Assembly (NCBI RefSeq): GCF_021172045.1
Contig: NZ_CP087164.1
Location: 2,108,001 to 2,172,000, forward strand
Source of the DNA: Capillimicrobium parvum
GTDB taxonomy: Bacteria; Actinomycetota; Thermoleophilia; Solirubrobacterales; Solirubrobacteraceae
DNA length: 64,000 nt
Reading direction: 5' to 3'
Shown: positions 48,544 to 57,246 of the stretch, piece by piece
Layout: each line of letters starts with the position of its first letter
Position numbering within the stretch: the first letter of the stretch is position 1
Program-made: the position numbers and the translations under genes
The notes under the pieces: model-generated
The model's input: the letters and a program-made list of their open reading frames with translations, nothing else
What the model was told of the DNA's origin: nothing
Databases searched by the model: none

Positions 48544-49497
48544 ATGAGCGCCCCCCACATCCCCGTCCTCGCCGAGGAGGCGATCGAGCTTCTCGCCCCC
48601 AGCGCGGGGGAGACGATGATCGACGCCACGTTCGGCGCGGGCGGCCACTCGCGGCGCCTCGCCGAGCACCTCGGCCCGGCCGGCACGCTCATCGCGATCG
48701 ACCGCGACCCGTCGGCCGAGGAGCGCTTCGAGCAGCTCGCCGCCGAGGTCGACTGCCACACCCGCTTCATCCGCGCGGACTTCGCCTCGGCGCTCGAGGG
48801 CCTCGTCGCCGAGGGCCTGCGTGCCGACGGCGTGCTGCTCGACCTCGGCATCAGCTCCATGCAGGTCGACACCTGGGAGCGCGGCTTCTCCTACTCCTAC
48901 GACGCGCCGCTGGACATGCGCATGGACCCGGGTCAGGAGTTCGACGCGCGCGAGCTCGTCAACACCTGGGACGAGCGACGCCTGGCGCGCACGCTGCGCG
49001 AGTTCGGCGACGAGCGCTACGCCGGAAAGATCGCCCGCGCGATCGTGCGCGCCCGCGCGCGCCGGCCGCTCGAGACGACCCACGAGCTCGTCGACGTCAT
49101 CACCGACGCGATCCCGGCTCCGGCCCGCTTTGCCGGAGGCCACCCGGCCAAGCGCAGCTTCCAGGCCATCCGCATCGCGGTCAACGGCGAGCTCGACCAG
49201 CTCGACCGGGCGCTGCCGAGCGCATGGGCCGTGCTGCGCAAGGACGGCCGCTTTGCAGGGATTTCCTTTCACTCTCTTGAAGACCGGCGCGTGAAGCGCT
49301 TCCTGGTAGACCGGGCCCAGGGCTGCATCTGCCCGCCCGACCTGCCGGTCTGCGCCTGCGGGCGCACCGCCGAGGCGGCGCTGTTGAGCCGCCGTTCGGT
49401 CGTCCCCAGCGCCGACGAGATCGCCGCCAACCCGCGGGCCTCGTCGGCCCGCATGCGCGCCGCCCGCAAGCTGCGCGACGAAGGAGAGCAGGGATGA
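48544..49497 (+). CDS. rsmH: 16S rRNA m4C1402 methyltransferase RsmH (MraW)
   Basis: The 317-residue enzyme N4-methylates C1402 in the decoding site of 16S rRNA using SAM. HIPVLAEEAIELL opens the protein, motif I is IDATFGAGGHSRRLAEHLGP, and LLDLGISSMQVDTWERGFS and PLDMRMDPGQEFDARELVNT are family signatures. The C-terminal part has KRSFQAIRIAVNGEL and GISFHSLEDRRVKRFL. ATG 48544 gives the usual N-terminus. The in-frame ATG at 48532 would add four residues and overlap mraZ. Its stop overlaps the start of ftsL by four bases. Confidence 0.95.
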   Translation: MSAPHIPVLAEEAIELLAPSAGETMIDATFGAGGHSRRLAEHLGPAGTLIAIDRDPSAEERFEQLAAEVDCHTRFIRADFASALEGLVAEGLRADGVLLDLGISSMQVDTWERGFSYSYDAPLDMRMDPGQEFDARELVNTWDERRLARTLREFGDERYAGKIARAIVRARARRPLETTHELVDVITDAIPAPARFAGGHPAKRSFQAIRIAVNGELDQLDRALPSAWAVLRKDGRFAGISFHSLEDRRVKRFLVDRAQGCICPPDLPVCACGRTAEAALLSRRSVVPSADEIAANPRASSARMRAARKLRDEGEQG

Positions 49498-50489
49498 CGC
49501 CTCGGATGGGGAGCGCGGCCACCGCCGCCGGCTCCGGCCACGCTCGCAAGGTGCGCGGTTCCACGGCCACGCGCGGCCCGCGCCGCGTCTCCGGCCCCGC
49601 GCGCACGCCGAAGGGCCGCGGCCGCCGCGTGACGGCCACGAGGACGACGTCCGAGCGCCCGCCCGCGGGCGTGTTGAGCGGGCTCGGCGCCTTTGCGCCC
49701 CGCCGCATCTCGGGCGGCGCCGTCGTGCTGCCCGCGCCCGGGCGCACCCGCCGCCGCGCCGACGGCGACCGCGGCCTGGCCCGCCGCCTCGGGGGCCTGG
49801 TCGAGCATCCGTGGCTCGACCGGCTCCTCACCGGCCGGGTGTGGATCGCGCTCATCGCGGTCGGCCTCATCGGCCTCGTCTTCATGCAGGTGTCGCTGCT
49901 CAAGCTGAACGCCGGCATGGGCAAGGACGTCGAGCGCGGCGAGGTGCTGGGCCGCGAGAACGCCGTCCTGCGCGCCGACGTCTCCAAGCTCGAGGCGCCC
50001 GACCGCATCCAGCAGCTCGCGCTCGGCGCCGGCATGGTCCTGCCCGCGGCCGACCAGGTCACGTTCCTCGGCAAGGACGGCAAGCGCATGAGCGGCGCGG
50101 AGGTGCCCGCGGTCGCGCAGGCGAGCACGGCGACCCTCCCGGTCACGCCGCAGCAGCAGACGGCGGCAGCCCAGGCGCAGACCCCGGTCGCGCCCGCCAC
50201 CACCGGCACCGCGACGACGACGGGCACCGCGACCGCGACCGCGACCGCGACCGGGACACCGGCCCCGGCCACGACGAGCGCCACGACTCCGCCGGCGGCC
50301 GTCACGCAGACGACCCAGACCCCGGTCCAGGCTCCCGTCCAGATCCCGACCCCGGCGCCCGCGGCCGCGACGCCGCCGGCTCCCCCGGCGGCCACCACGC
50401 CGCCCACCTCCGTGACGCAGCAGAGCGCCACCCCGCCGAGCACGTCCACCGGCACGACCGTGGCCGGCGGCGCGGTGGCCGGCGGTTAG
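49494..50489 (+). CDS. ftsL: FtsL-like division protein with long low-complexity tail
   Basis: Place and layout point to FtsL, the small bitopic division protein that acts with FtsI and FtsQ/DivIB. A basic cytoplasmic region of about 115 residues leads to one transmembrane helix (VWIALIAVGLIGLVFMQVSL, about 116-136). A short coiled coil follows (ERGEVLGRENAVLRADVSKL, about 148-168), and APDRIQQLALGAGMVLP closes it as in FtsL/DivIC proteins. After about residue 195 the chain is a Thr-Ala-Pro-Gln-rich tail of about 135 residues, partly coded by ACCGCG hexamer repeats (about 50206-50262). Ordinary FtsL is about 100-200 residues. The tail would lie outside the membrane and may contact peptidoglycan. 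It overlaps rsmH by four bases; ftsI starts seven bases after its stop. Confidence 0.82.
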   Translation: MTPRMGSAATAAGSGHARKVRGSTATRGPRRVSGPARTPKGRGRRVTATRTTSERPPAGVLSGLGAFAPRRISGGAVVLPAPGRTRRRADGDRGLARRLGGLVEHPWLDRLLTGRVWIALIAVGLIGLVFMQVSLLKLNAGMGKDVERGEVLGRENAVLRADVSKLEAPDRIQQLALGAGMVLPAADQVTFLGKDGKRMSGAEVPAVAQASTATLPVTPQQQTAAAQAQTPVAPATTGTATTTGTATATATATGTPAPATTSATTPPAAVTQTTQTPVQAPVQIPTPAPAAATPPAPPAATTPPTSVTQQSATPPSTSTGTTVAGGAVAGG

Positions 50490-50496
50490 GAACCCC

Positions 50497-52158
50497 ATGG
50501 GCATGATCGACCGGCGCATCGGACTGCTCTTCGCGGTCTTCCTGTTGCTGCTCGCCTTCGCCGGCGCGCGGTCGGTGTGGCTCGGGACGGTCAAGGCGAG
50601 CGGGCTCAAGCACGCCGCCTCCAGCCAGCAGGTCTCGACGGTCACCGTCCCCGCGCGCCGCGGCGCGATCATCGACCGCGCGGGCGTGCCGCTCGCCGTC
50701 TCCGAGCCCGCCGACGACATCGCCGCGACGCCGTACCTCATCAAGGACCCCGCGGGAGCGGCCGCGAAGGTCTCGAAGATCCTCGGCATCGATGAGGGCG
50801 CGCTGCTCAAGAAGCTCACCCGCCGCGACACCGGCTTCGTCTACGTCGACCGGGTCGTCCCCGCGGACGTGGCGGCGAAGGTCGAGAACCTCGACATCGA
50901 GGGCCTCACCCTCATCCCGACCAGCCGCCGGACCTACCCGCGCAACTGGCTGGCCTCGCAGCTCATCGGCAACGTCGGCATCGACGGCAACGGGCTCTCG
51001 GGGCTCGAGTACGCCGACGACGACCTGCTGCACGGCAGCGACGGCCGCCGCCGGCTGACGAAGGACGCGATCGGCCAGCCGATCGGCGTACGCGAGGAGA
51101 AGACGGCCCGCACGGGCAAGACGCTGCGCCTCACGCTCGACGCGGCGATCCAGAGCAAGGTCGAGGCGGTCCTCAGCGGGGTCGGCGAGGTCTACCGGCC
51201 CAAGGGCGCCACTGCGATCGTCATGGACCCGAACACCGGCGCGATCCTCGCCCTCGCGAACTGGCCGCGCGTCAACGCCAACGACGTCGCGGGCGCGCCC
51301 CCGTACGCCCGCCAGAACCAGGCGGTCGGCACGACCTACGAGCCCGGGTCGACGTTCAAGGCCTTCACGGTGTCCGGCGCGCTCGAGGAGGGCAAGGTCA
51401 CCCCGAGCACCTCGTTCAACCTGGCGCCCCAGATCCAGGTGGCCGACCGGACGATCGGCGAGTCGCACGCCCGCGGCTGGGCCACCCTGACGACCGCGCA
51501 GATCCTCGCCGAGTCCAGCAACGTCGGCGCGATCACCATCGGGCTCAAGCTCGGCAAGGTCGACTTCGACCGCTGGGTGCGGCGCTTCGGCTTCGGCAGG
51601 CCCACGGGCGTCGACCTGCCGGGCGAGGAGATGGGCATCGTCCCCACGCCCAAGCAGTACTCGGGCTCGTCGATGGGCAACCTGCCGATCGGCCAGGGCC
51701 TCTCGGTGACGCCGATGCAGATGGCCACCGCCTACTCCGCCATCGCCAACGGCGGCATCCTGCGCCGCGCCCACATCGTCGAGTCGGTCGGCGGGCGCGA
51801 GATCGCCAAGCCGAAGGGGCACCGCGTCATCTCCGGCAGGACCGCGGCGTCCGTGCGCCAGATGCTGCAGGGCGTGCTCGCGCCGGGCGGCACGGCGAGC
51901 GAGGTCTCGGTCCCCGGCTATCAGCTCGCAGGCAAGACCGGCACCGCGAACAAGGTCGATCCCACGACCGGCCAGTACTCGGACTCGAAGTACGTCGCGT
52001 CGTTCGTCGGCTTCGCGCCCGCGAAGAACCCGAAGCTCCTGTGCGCCGTCATGGTCGACGAGCCGAAGGGCGACATCTACGGCGGGTCCGTGGCCGCGCC
52101 GGCCTTCGGGCAGATCATGGCCTTCGCCCTGCCCTACCTTCGGATCGCGCCGAAGTGA
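50497..52158 (+). CDS. ftsI: FtsI/PBP3-type septal transpeptidase
   Basis: The 553-residue class B penicillin-binding protein cross-links septal peptidoglycan. A single N-terminal helix (IGLLFAVFLLLLAFAGARSV) anchors it. The dimerisation domain has VPARRGAIIDRAGVPLAVSE and GNVGIDGNGLSGLEY. The transpeptidase domain carries STFK with Ser285 as nucleophile, SSN at 340-342 and KTGT at 480-483. No C-terminal PASTA domain follows, in contrast to many actinobacterial and firmicute homologs. ATG 50497 was chosen; ATG 50503 is an alternative. The 174 bases to murE contain a hairpin and a likely promoter. Confidence 0.95.
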   Translation: MGMIDRRIGLLFAVFLLLLAFAGARSVWLGTVKASGLKHAASSQQVSTVTVPARRGAIIDRAGVPLAVSEPADDIAATPYLIKDPAGAAAKVSKILGIDEGALLKKLTRRDTGFVYVDRVVPADVAAKVENLDIEGLTLIPTSRRTYPRNWLASQLIGNVGIDGNGLSGLEYADDDLLHGSDGRRRLTKDAIGQPIGVREEKTARTGKTLRLTLDAAIQSKVEAVLSGVGEVYRPKGATAIVMDPNTGAILALANWPRVNANDVAGAPPYARQNQAVGTTYEPGSTFKAFTVSGALEEGKVTPSTSFNLAPQIQVADRTIGESHARGWATLTTAQILAESSNVGAITIGLKLGKVDFDRWVRRFGFGRPTGVDLPGEEMGIVPTPKQYSGSSMGNLPIGQGLSVTPMQMATAYSAIANGGILRRAHIVESVGGREIAKPKGHRVISGRTAASVRQMLQGVLAPGGTASEVSVPGYQLAGKTGTANKVDPTTGQYSDSKYVASFVGFAPAKNPKLLCAVMVDEPKGDIYGGSVAAPAFGQIMAFALPYLRIAPK

Positions 52159-52273
52159 GTGCCGAGATCGGCAACACTCACCCCGTCTGACGGACGTTCG
52201 CCGCGCCTGGCGGCGTCCTCGGCCGCTCAACGTGCCAGGGGCGCGCCTTCGGGCGTGCGTCCTTGCCAGACAC

Positions 52274-52325
52274 GACGATCGCCTCGCCAGAACGAGGTGA
52301 TCGTCGCCGATCCCGGCACTAGCAT
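52274..52325 (+). promoter_or_regulatory. hairpin and -10-like box before murE
   Basis: Arms at 52274-52286 and 52293-52305 pair over 13 positions, with one wobble, around CCAGAA. TAGCAT follows at 52320-52325, seven bases before the murE ATG, in the spacing of a leaderless promoter. The hairpin may end the ftsI message and the box may start a separate murE transcript. Confidence 0.4.
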
Positions 52326-52332
52326 CCCCGCG

Positions 52333-53769
52333 ATGCGCTTGGGAGAGCTCGTCGATGCTCCGCTGAGCCCGGCGGCGGCAGGCGTCGAGATCACCGGACT
52401 CGCGTTCGACAACCGGACCGCCGGACCGGGGACGCTGTTCTTCTGCGTGCCCGGGTTCACGCGCGACGGCCACGACTTCGCCGCGGACGCGGTGGCGCGC
52501 GGAGCGGCGGCGCTCGTCGTCGAGCGCCCCCTCCCCGGGCTTGACGTCCCGCAGGTCCCGGTGCCCGGCGCCCGGGCGGCGATGGCGCCGGTCGCCGCCC
52601 GCTTCTACGGGGACCCGACCGCCGCGCTGCAGGTCGTCGGGGTGACCGGGACGAACGGCAAGACGACCTCCTGCTTCCTCATCCGCGAGCTGCTGGAGGC
52701 CGGCGGCATCCCGACCGCGCTGCTCGGCACGGTCAAGAGCGTCATCGGCGGCGCCGAGGCCACCCTCGAGCGCACGACGCCGGAGGCGATCGAGCTGCAG
52801 CACGCGTTCGCCCGCATGCGCGAGGCCGGCGACCGGGCCTGCGCGATGGAGGTCTCGTCGCACGCGCTCGAGCTGCGCCGGGCGGACGCGATCCACTGGG
52901 GGGTGGCCCTTTTCACGAACCTCACGCAGGACCACCTCGACTTCCATCCGACCATGGACGACTACTTCGCGGCGAAGCGGCGGCTGTTCACGGCGGGCCC
53001 GGCGGCGTCGGTGGTCAACGTCGACGACGCGTACGGCCGCCGGCTGGCCGACGAGCTTCCCGTGACGACCTTCGCGATCGACCGCGAGGCCGATCTGCGG
53101 GCCGTCGACGTGCGCGGGGGCTTCGACGGCAGCGCGTTCGCGATCGTCGGCCGCGACGGCACCCGGCTCGACGTCCGCACCCCGCTGCCCGGCCGCTTCA
53201 ACGTCGCCAACGTGCTCGGCGCGGTCGCCGTCGCCCGGGCGCTCGGCGTCGACGACGCGACGATCGCCGAAGCGCTGCCCCGCGCCGGCCGCGTCCCCGG
53301 ACGCTTCGAGCCGGTCAGCGAGGGCCAGGGCTTCGCCGTCCTCGTCGACTACGCGCACACCCCGGACTCGCTGGAGAACGTGCTGCGCGCCGCGCGCGAG
53401 CTGACCGACCGCCGGGTGATCGTGACGTTCGGCGCGGGCGGCGACCGCGACCGCGGCAAGCGCCCGCTGATGGGCGAGATCGCCGCGCGGCTCGCCGACG
53501 AGGTGATCGTCACCTCCGACAACCCCCGCTCCGAGGACCCGGAGGCGATCGTCGCCGAGATCGTCGCCGGGGCCGGCCGGCCCGTGACGGTCGAGGTCGA
53601 CCGCGCCCGGGCCATCGCCGACGTGGTGGCGCTCGCCCGCGACGGCGACGTGGTCGTGATCGCCGGCAAGGGCCACGAGCAGGGTCAGGAGTTCGCCGGC
53701 GGCCGCAAGGTGCCGTTCGACGACGTCGCCGTCGCCCGGGAGGCGCTGCGTGCGCGCCTGGTCGCCTGA
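52333..53769 (+). CDS. murE: MurE, UDP-MurNAc-tripeptide synthetase (meso-DAP type)
   Basis: The 478-residue cytoplasmic ligase adds the third residue of the peptidoglycan stem peptide. The ATP-binding motif is GVTGTNGKTTS at about 103-113. MEVSSHALELRRAD, FTNLTQDHLDFHPTM and VLVDYAHTPDSLENVL are family motifs. DNPRSEDPEAI at 396-406 has the DNPR signature that selects meso-diaminopimelate over lysine. ATG 52333 gives the usual N-terminus MRLGELV. The upstream frame extension has no homology. It overlaps murF by 20 bases. Confidence 0.96.
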   Translation: MRLGELVDAPLSPAAAGVEITGLAFDNRTAGPGTLFFCVPGFTRDGHDFAADAVARGAAALVVERPLPGLDVPQVPVPGARAAMAPVAARFYGDPTAALQVVGVTGTNGKTTSCFLIRELLEAGGIPTALLGTVKSVIGGAEATLERTTPEAIELQHAFARMREAGDRACAMEVSSHALELRRADAIHWGVALFTNLTQDHLDFHPTMDDYFAAKRRLFTAGPAASVVNVDDAYGRRLADELPVTTFAIDREADLRAVDVRGGFDGSAFAIVGRDGTRLDVRTPLPGRFNVANVLGAVAVARALGVDDATIAEALPRAGRVPGRFEPVSEGQGFAVLVDYAHTPDSLENVLRAARELTDRRVIVTFGAGGDRDRGKRPLMGEIAARLADEVIVTSDNPRSEDPEAIVAEIVAGAGRPVTVEVDRARAIADVVALARDGDVVVIAGKGHEQGQEFAGGRKVPFDDVAVAREALRARLVA

Positions 53770-55012
53770 CCGCGTCGCCCGCGCCGCGGGCGGCCGGCTC
53801 GTGGCGCCCGCGCCGGTGACGACCGGGCCCCGGCGCGTGGTCATCGACTCGCGCGAGGTCACCGAGGGCGACCTGTTCGTCGGCCTGCCGGGCGCGGCGC
53901 TCGACGGCGGCGCGTTCGCGGCGCGGGCGCTGCAGGCCGGGGCGTGGGGGACGCTGACGACGCCCGCGCACGCGGCCGAGACGCGCGGCACGACCCCCGG
54001 GGCGGTGATCGCGGTCGACGACCCGATCGCCGGCCTGCACCGGCTGGCCACCGAATGGCGCCGCGCGCTCGAGGTGCAGGTCATCGGCATCACCGGCTCG
54101 ACCGGCAAGACGTCGACGAAGGACCTGCTCGCCGGGATGCTGCGCCCGTACCGGCGGACGGTCGCCACGGCCCAGAACCTCAACACCGAGATCGGCGTGC
54201 CGCTGACGATCCTCTCCGCGCCGGCCGACACCGAGGTGCTCGTGCTCGAGATGGCGATGCGCGGCCTCGGCCAGATCGCCGAGCTCGCCGCGATCGCCGA
54301 GCCCGACGTCGGGGTCATCGTGAACATCGGGCCCGTGCACCTCGAGCTCCTCGGCTCGATCACCGCGATCGCCGCCGCCAAGGCCGAGCTGATCGCCGGG
54401 CTGCGCGGCGGGGGCACCGCGGTCGTCCCGGTCGACGAGCCGCTGCTGGAGCCCTACCACCGCCACGACCTGTCCTGGATCACGTTCGGCCTCGGCGGCG
54501 ACGTCGCGGACCTCGGCGACGTCCGGATCCCGTTCGAGAGCGCCCACATGCGCCGGAACGCGCTGGCCGCGCTGGGCGCCACGCGGGCGGTCGGCGTGGA
54601 GCCGCGCGGGCTCGTCGACGTCGAGCTGTCGGCCCGCCGCGGGCAGCGCGTCGAGCTCGACAACGGGGCGGTCATCCTCAACGACTGCTACAACGCCAAC
54701 CCGATGTCGATGCGCGCCGCCCTCGACGAGCTCCACCGCGCGCCGGGGCGCCGCGTCGCGGTCCTCGGCGACATGCTCGAGCTCGGTCCCGACGAGATCC
54801 GCTTCCACGAGGAGATCGGCGCCTACGCGCGCGAGCGCTCCGACGTGCTCGTCACCGTCGGCCCGCTCGCGGCGCACATGGGCGGCGACTACTCGGTCGC
54901 GGACGCCGCGGCGGCCGCCGCGCTCGTCGAGGAGATCGTGTCCGAGGGGGACACCGTGCTCGTCAAGGCCTCTCGCGGGGTCGGACTCGAAGCGGTCGCC
55001 GAGGCGCTCTAG
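53750..55012 (+). CDS. murF: MurF, UDP-MurNAc-tripeptide:D-Ala-D-Ala ligase
   Basis: The 420-residue ligase completes the pentapeptide precursor. ATP is bound by IGITGSTGKTSTKDLLAGML at about 112-131. AQNLNTEIGVPLTIL, VLEMAMRGLGQIAELA and the central VNIGPVHLELLGS are the MurF signatures, and NDCYNANPMSMRAAL lies in the C-terminal domain. GTG 53750 overlaps the end of murE by 20 bases. The stop TAG is followed at once by the mraY start, with no base between, so the pair is translationally coupled. Confidence 0.95.
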   Translation: MRAWSPDRVARAAGGRLVAPAPVTTGPRRVVIDSREVTEGDLFVGLPGAALDGGAFAARALQAGAWGTLTTPAHAAETRGTTPGAVIAVDDPIAGLHRLATEWRRALEVQVIGITGSTGKTSTKDLLAGMLRPYRRTVATAQNLNTEIGVPLTILSAPADTEVLVLEMAMRGLGQIAELAAIAEPDVGVIVNIGPVHLELLGSITAIAAAKAELIAGLRGGGTAVVPVDEPLLEPYHRHDLSWITFGLGGDVADLGDVRIPFESAHMRRNALAALGATRAVGVEPRGLVDVELSARRGQRVELDNGAVILNDCYNANPMSMRAALDELHRAPGRRVAVLGDMLELGPDEIRFHEEIGAYARERSDVLVTVGPLAAHMGGDYSVADAAAAAALVEEIVSEGDTVLVKASRGVGLEAVAEAL

Positions 55013-55981
55013 GTGGGCGAGGTCCTGATCGGCGGCACGGCCGCGCTGCTCATCTGCGTCTTCTTGAGCCCGCGCTTCATCGCGTTCCTGCGCGTGCGCG
55101 AGTTCGGCCAGCACATCCGCGAGGAGGGGCCCGAGGGCCACCACGCCAAGGCGGGCACGCCGACGATGGGCGGGATCATCATCTTCCTCGCCGTCTCGGC
55201 CCCGTTCCTGATCCTCAGCGACTACGACTGGCGCGCGGTCGGCGTGTACCTCGCCGCGATGCTGTGCGCGCTGCTGGGCTTCGCCGACGACTACACGAAG
55301 ATCGTGCGCCGGCGCTCGCTCGGCCTGCGGGCGCGCACGAAGCTCGGCGTCACGATCGCGATCTCCCTGCTGCTCTGGTACATCGCCAAGGAGAAGGCGG
55401 GGCTCCCGGCGACGCTCCGCCTGCGGTTCGTCGACGCGCAGGTCGACCTGGGGATCTTCTATCCGGTCCTGATCTACCTCGTCGTCGCCGGCACGACGAG
55501 CGCGGTCAACCTCACCGACGGCCTCGACGGCCTCGCCGCCGGGTGTGCGGCGATCGTGCTGCTGGCCTACATCGGCATCACGTTCGTCACGACCGGCCAG
55601 AAGGACCTCGCCCTGTTGTGCGCGTGCCTCGTCGGCGCGTGCATCGGCTTCCTGTGGTTCAACGCGTTCCCCGCGACGATCTTCATGGGCGACACCGGCT
55701 CGCTCGGCCTGGGCGGTGCGATCGCGGGCATCGCGGTCATGACGAAGACCGAGGTGCTGCTGATCCTGCTCGGCGGCATCTTCGTCATCGAGGCGCTGAG
55801 CGTGCTCATCCAGGTCTTCTCGTTTCAGACGTTCCGCAAGCGCGTGTTCCTGATGGCGCCGATACACCACCACTTCGAGCTGATGGCGTGGTCGGAGACG
55901 AAGATCATCCTGCGCTTCTGGATCATCGCCGCCGTCTGCGCGGCGATCGGCTTCACGATCTATCAGCAATCCCTCTCGTAG
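55013..55981 (+). CDS. mraY: MraY, phospho-MurNAc-pentapeptide translocase
   Basis: The 322-residue membrane enzyme transfers phospho-MurNAc-pentapeptide to undecaprenyl phosphate, forming lipid I. About ten hydrophobic helices are present. The signatures are AKAGTPTMGGIIIFLAVSAP, ALLGFADDYTKI with the catalytic Asp pair, NLTDGLDGLAAG, and APIHHHFELMAWSE. GTG 55013 directly follows the murF stop. murD, which usually comes next in the dcw cluster, is absent, and ftsW follows after 32 bases. Confidence 0.96.
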   Translation: MGEVLIGGTAALLICVFLSPRFIAFLRVREFGQHIREEGPEGHHAKAGTPTMGGIIIFLAVSAPFLILSDYDWRAVGVYLAAMLCALLGFADDYTKIVRRRSLGLRARTKLGVTIAISLLLWYIAKEKAGLPATLRLRFVDAQVDLGIFYPVLIYLVVAGTTSAVNLTDGLDGLAAGCAAIVLLAYIGITFVTTGQKDLALLCACLVGACIGFLWFNAFPATIFMGDTGSLGLGGAIAGIAVMTKTEVLLILLGGIFVIEALSVLIQVFSFQTFRKRVFLMAPIHHHFELMAWSETKIILRFWIIAAVCAAIGFTIYQQSLS

Positions 55982-56013
55982 GAGTCCGTCGCGCCGCGTC
56001 GAATGCGGCATGG

Positions 56014-57246
56014 ATGGCCAGAACTCGCGCCGCCGCCCGCGAGCAGCCCGTGGAGCACAGGATCCTGCTCACGGCGACGCTCTGCCTGCTCGCCGCCGGC
56101 GCGGTGATGGTCTACAGCGCCTCGTCGGCGCGCACGCTGCTCGAGGGCCAGGGCGACGGCACCGCGTACCTCGTCAAGTACGTCATGTGGGGCGTCGTGG
56201 GCATCGTGATCATGCAGGTCGTGGCGCGCATGGACCTGCGCCGCGTCCGCGACCTCACGCCGATGCTCGTCGGCGTCTCCGTCGTGATGCTGCTCGCGGT
56301 GAAGGTCCCGGGCGTCGGCGTGCAGGTCAACGGGGCGACCCGCTGGCTGGGCGCCGGGCCGCTGCAGTTCCAGCCGAGCGAGCTGGCGAAGATCGCGCTC
56401 GTCCTCTACGCGGTGCGGCTGATCTCCGAGAAGCCGAAGCTCGTCCTCACGCTCAAGGGCATCTTCCGGCCGCTCGGGATGGTGGTGGGCGCGTGCGCTC
56501 TGCTGATCGTCTCGCAGCCGGACCTCGGCACGTTCCTCGTCATCGCGTTCACGTTGACCGCGGTCCTCGTGGCGGCGGGGATGCCGCTCAAGCTCCTGGG
56601 CAAGTGCCTGCTCGTCGGCGTCCTGCTCATCGGGCTGTTCGCGCTGCTCGAGCCGTACCGGCGCGACCGCCTCACCGCGTTCATCGACCCGTGGGCGCAC
56701 GCGGACACGATCGGCTACCAGTCGGCGCAGGGCCAGATCGCGCTCGGGTCGGGCGGGTTCCTGGGCCGTGGTCTGGGCGAGTCGGTCCAGAAGATCTTCT
56801 TCCTGCCCGAGGCCCACACGGACTTCATCCTCGCGGTGATCGGCGAGGAGCTCGGCGTGGTCGGGGTGTGGGCGCTGCTGTTCCTCTACGGGCTGATCGC
56901 GTACGCGGGCCTGCGGGCGGCGAAGGCGGCGAAGGGCGCGTACGCCTCGCTGCTCGCGGTCGGCGTGACCTCGCTGATCCTGTGCCAGGCCCTGCTGAAC
57001 CTGTTCACCGTGCTGGGCATGGCGCCGTTGACCGGCGTGCCGCTGCCGTTCATCTCCTCGGGGTCCTCGTCGCTCATCGTGCTGCTGGCCGGGATGGGCC
57101 TGCTGCTGAACGTCTCGTCGGGGCGCACTGCGCATCTGATGCCGGTTCGGTCAGGATCGAGGGATGACGAAGGTGCTGATCGCCGCCGGGGGAACGGCCG
57201 GCCACGTGGTGCCCGCGCTGGCGGTCGCCGGCGCGCTGCAGGCTGA
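56014..57246 (+). CDS. ftsW: FtsW, septal peptidoglycan polymerase (SEDS family)
   Basis: The 410-residue SEDS protein polymerises lipid II at the septum together with FtsI. About ten membrane helices are visible. VMVYSASSARTLLE opens the family region, GATRWLGAGPLQFQPSELAK contains the conserved loop, and FLPEAHTDFILAVIGEELGV and GVPLPFISSGSSSLI are the late signatures. ATG 56014 was chosen; the ATG four bases earlier is out of frame. The last 27 codons overlap the start of murG by 83 bases, giving FtsW a basic Arg/Gly tail and tight coupling to murG. Confidence 0.93.
   Translation: MARTRAAAREQPVEHRILLTATLCLLAAGAVMVYSASSARTLLEGQGDGTAYLVKYVMWGVVGIVIMQVVARMDLRRVRDLTPMLVGVSVVMLLAVKVPGVGVQVNGATRWLGAGPLQFQPSELAKIALVLYAVRLISEKPKLVLTLKGIFRPLGMVVGACALLIVSQPDLGTFLVIAFTLTAVLVAAGMPLKLLGKCLLVGVLLIGLFALLEPYRRDRLTAFIDPWAHADTIGYQSAQGQIALGSGGFLGRGLGESVQKIFFLPEAHTDFILAVIGEELGVVGVWALLFLYGLIAYAGLRAAKAAKGAYASLLAVGVTSLILCQALLNLFTVLGMAPLTGVPLPFISSGSSSLIVLLAGMGLLLNVSSGRTAHLMPVRSGSRDDEGADRRRGNGRPRGARAGGRRRAAG

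Noticed and set aside
50206-50262. ACCGCG hexamer array as intergenic or CRISPR repeat
   Set aside because: It lies in the coding sequence of the FtsL-like tail and gives Thr-Ala repeats.
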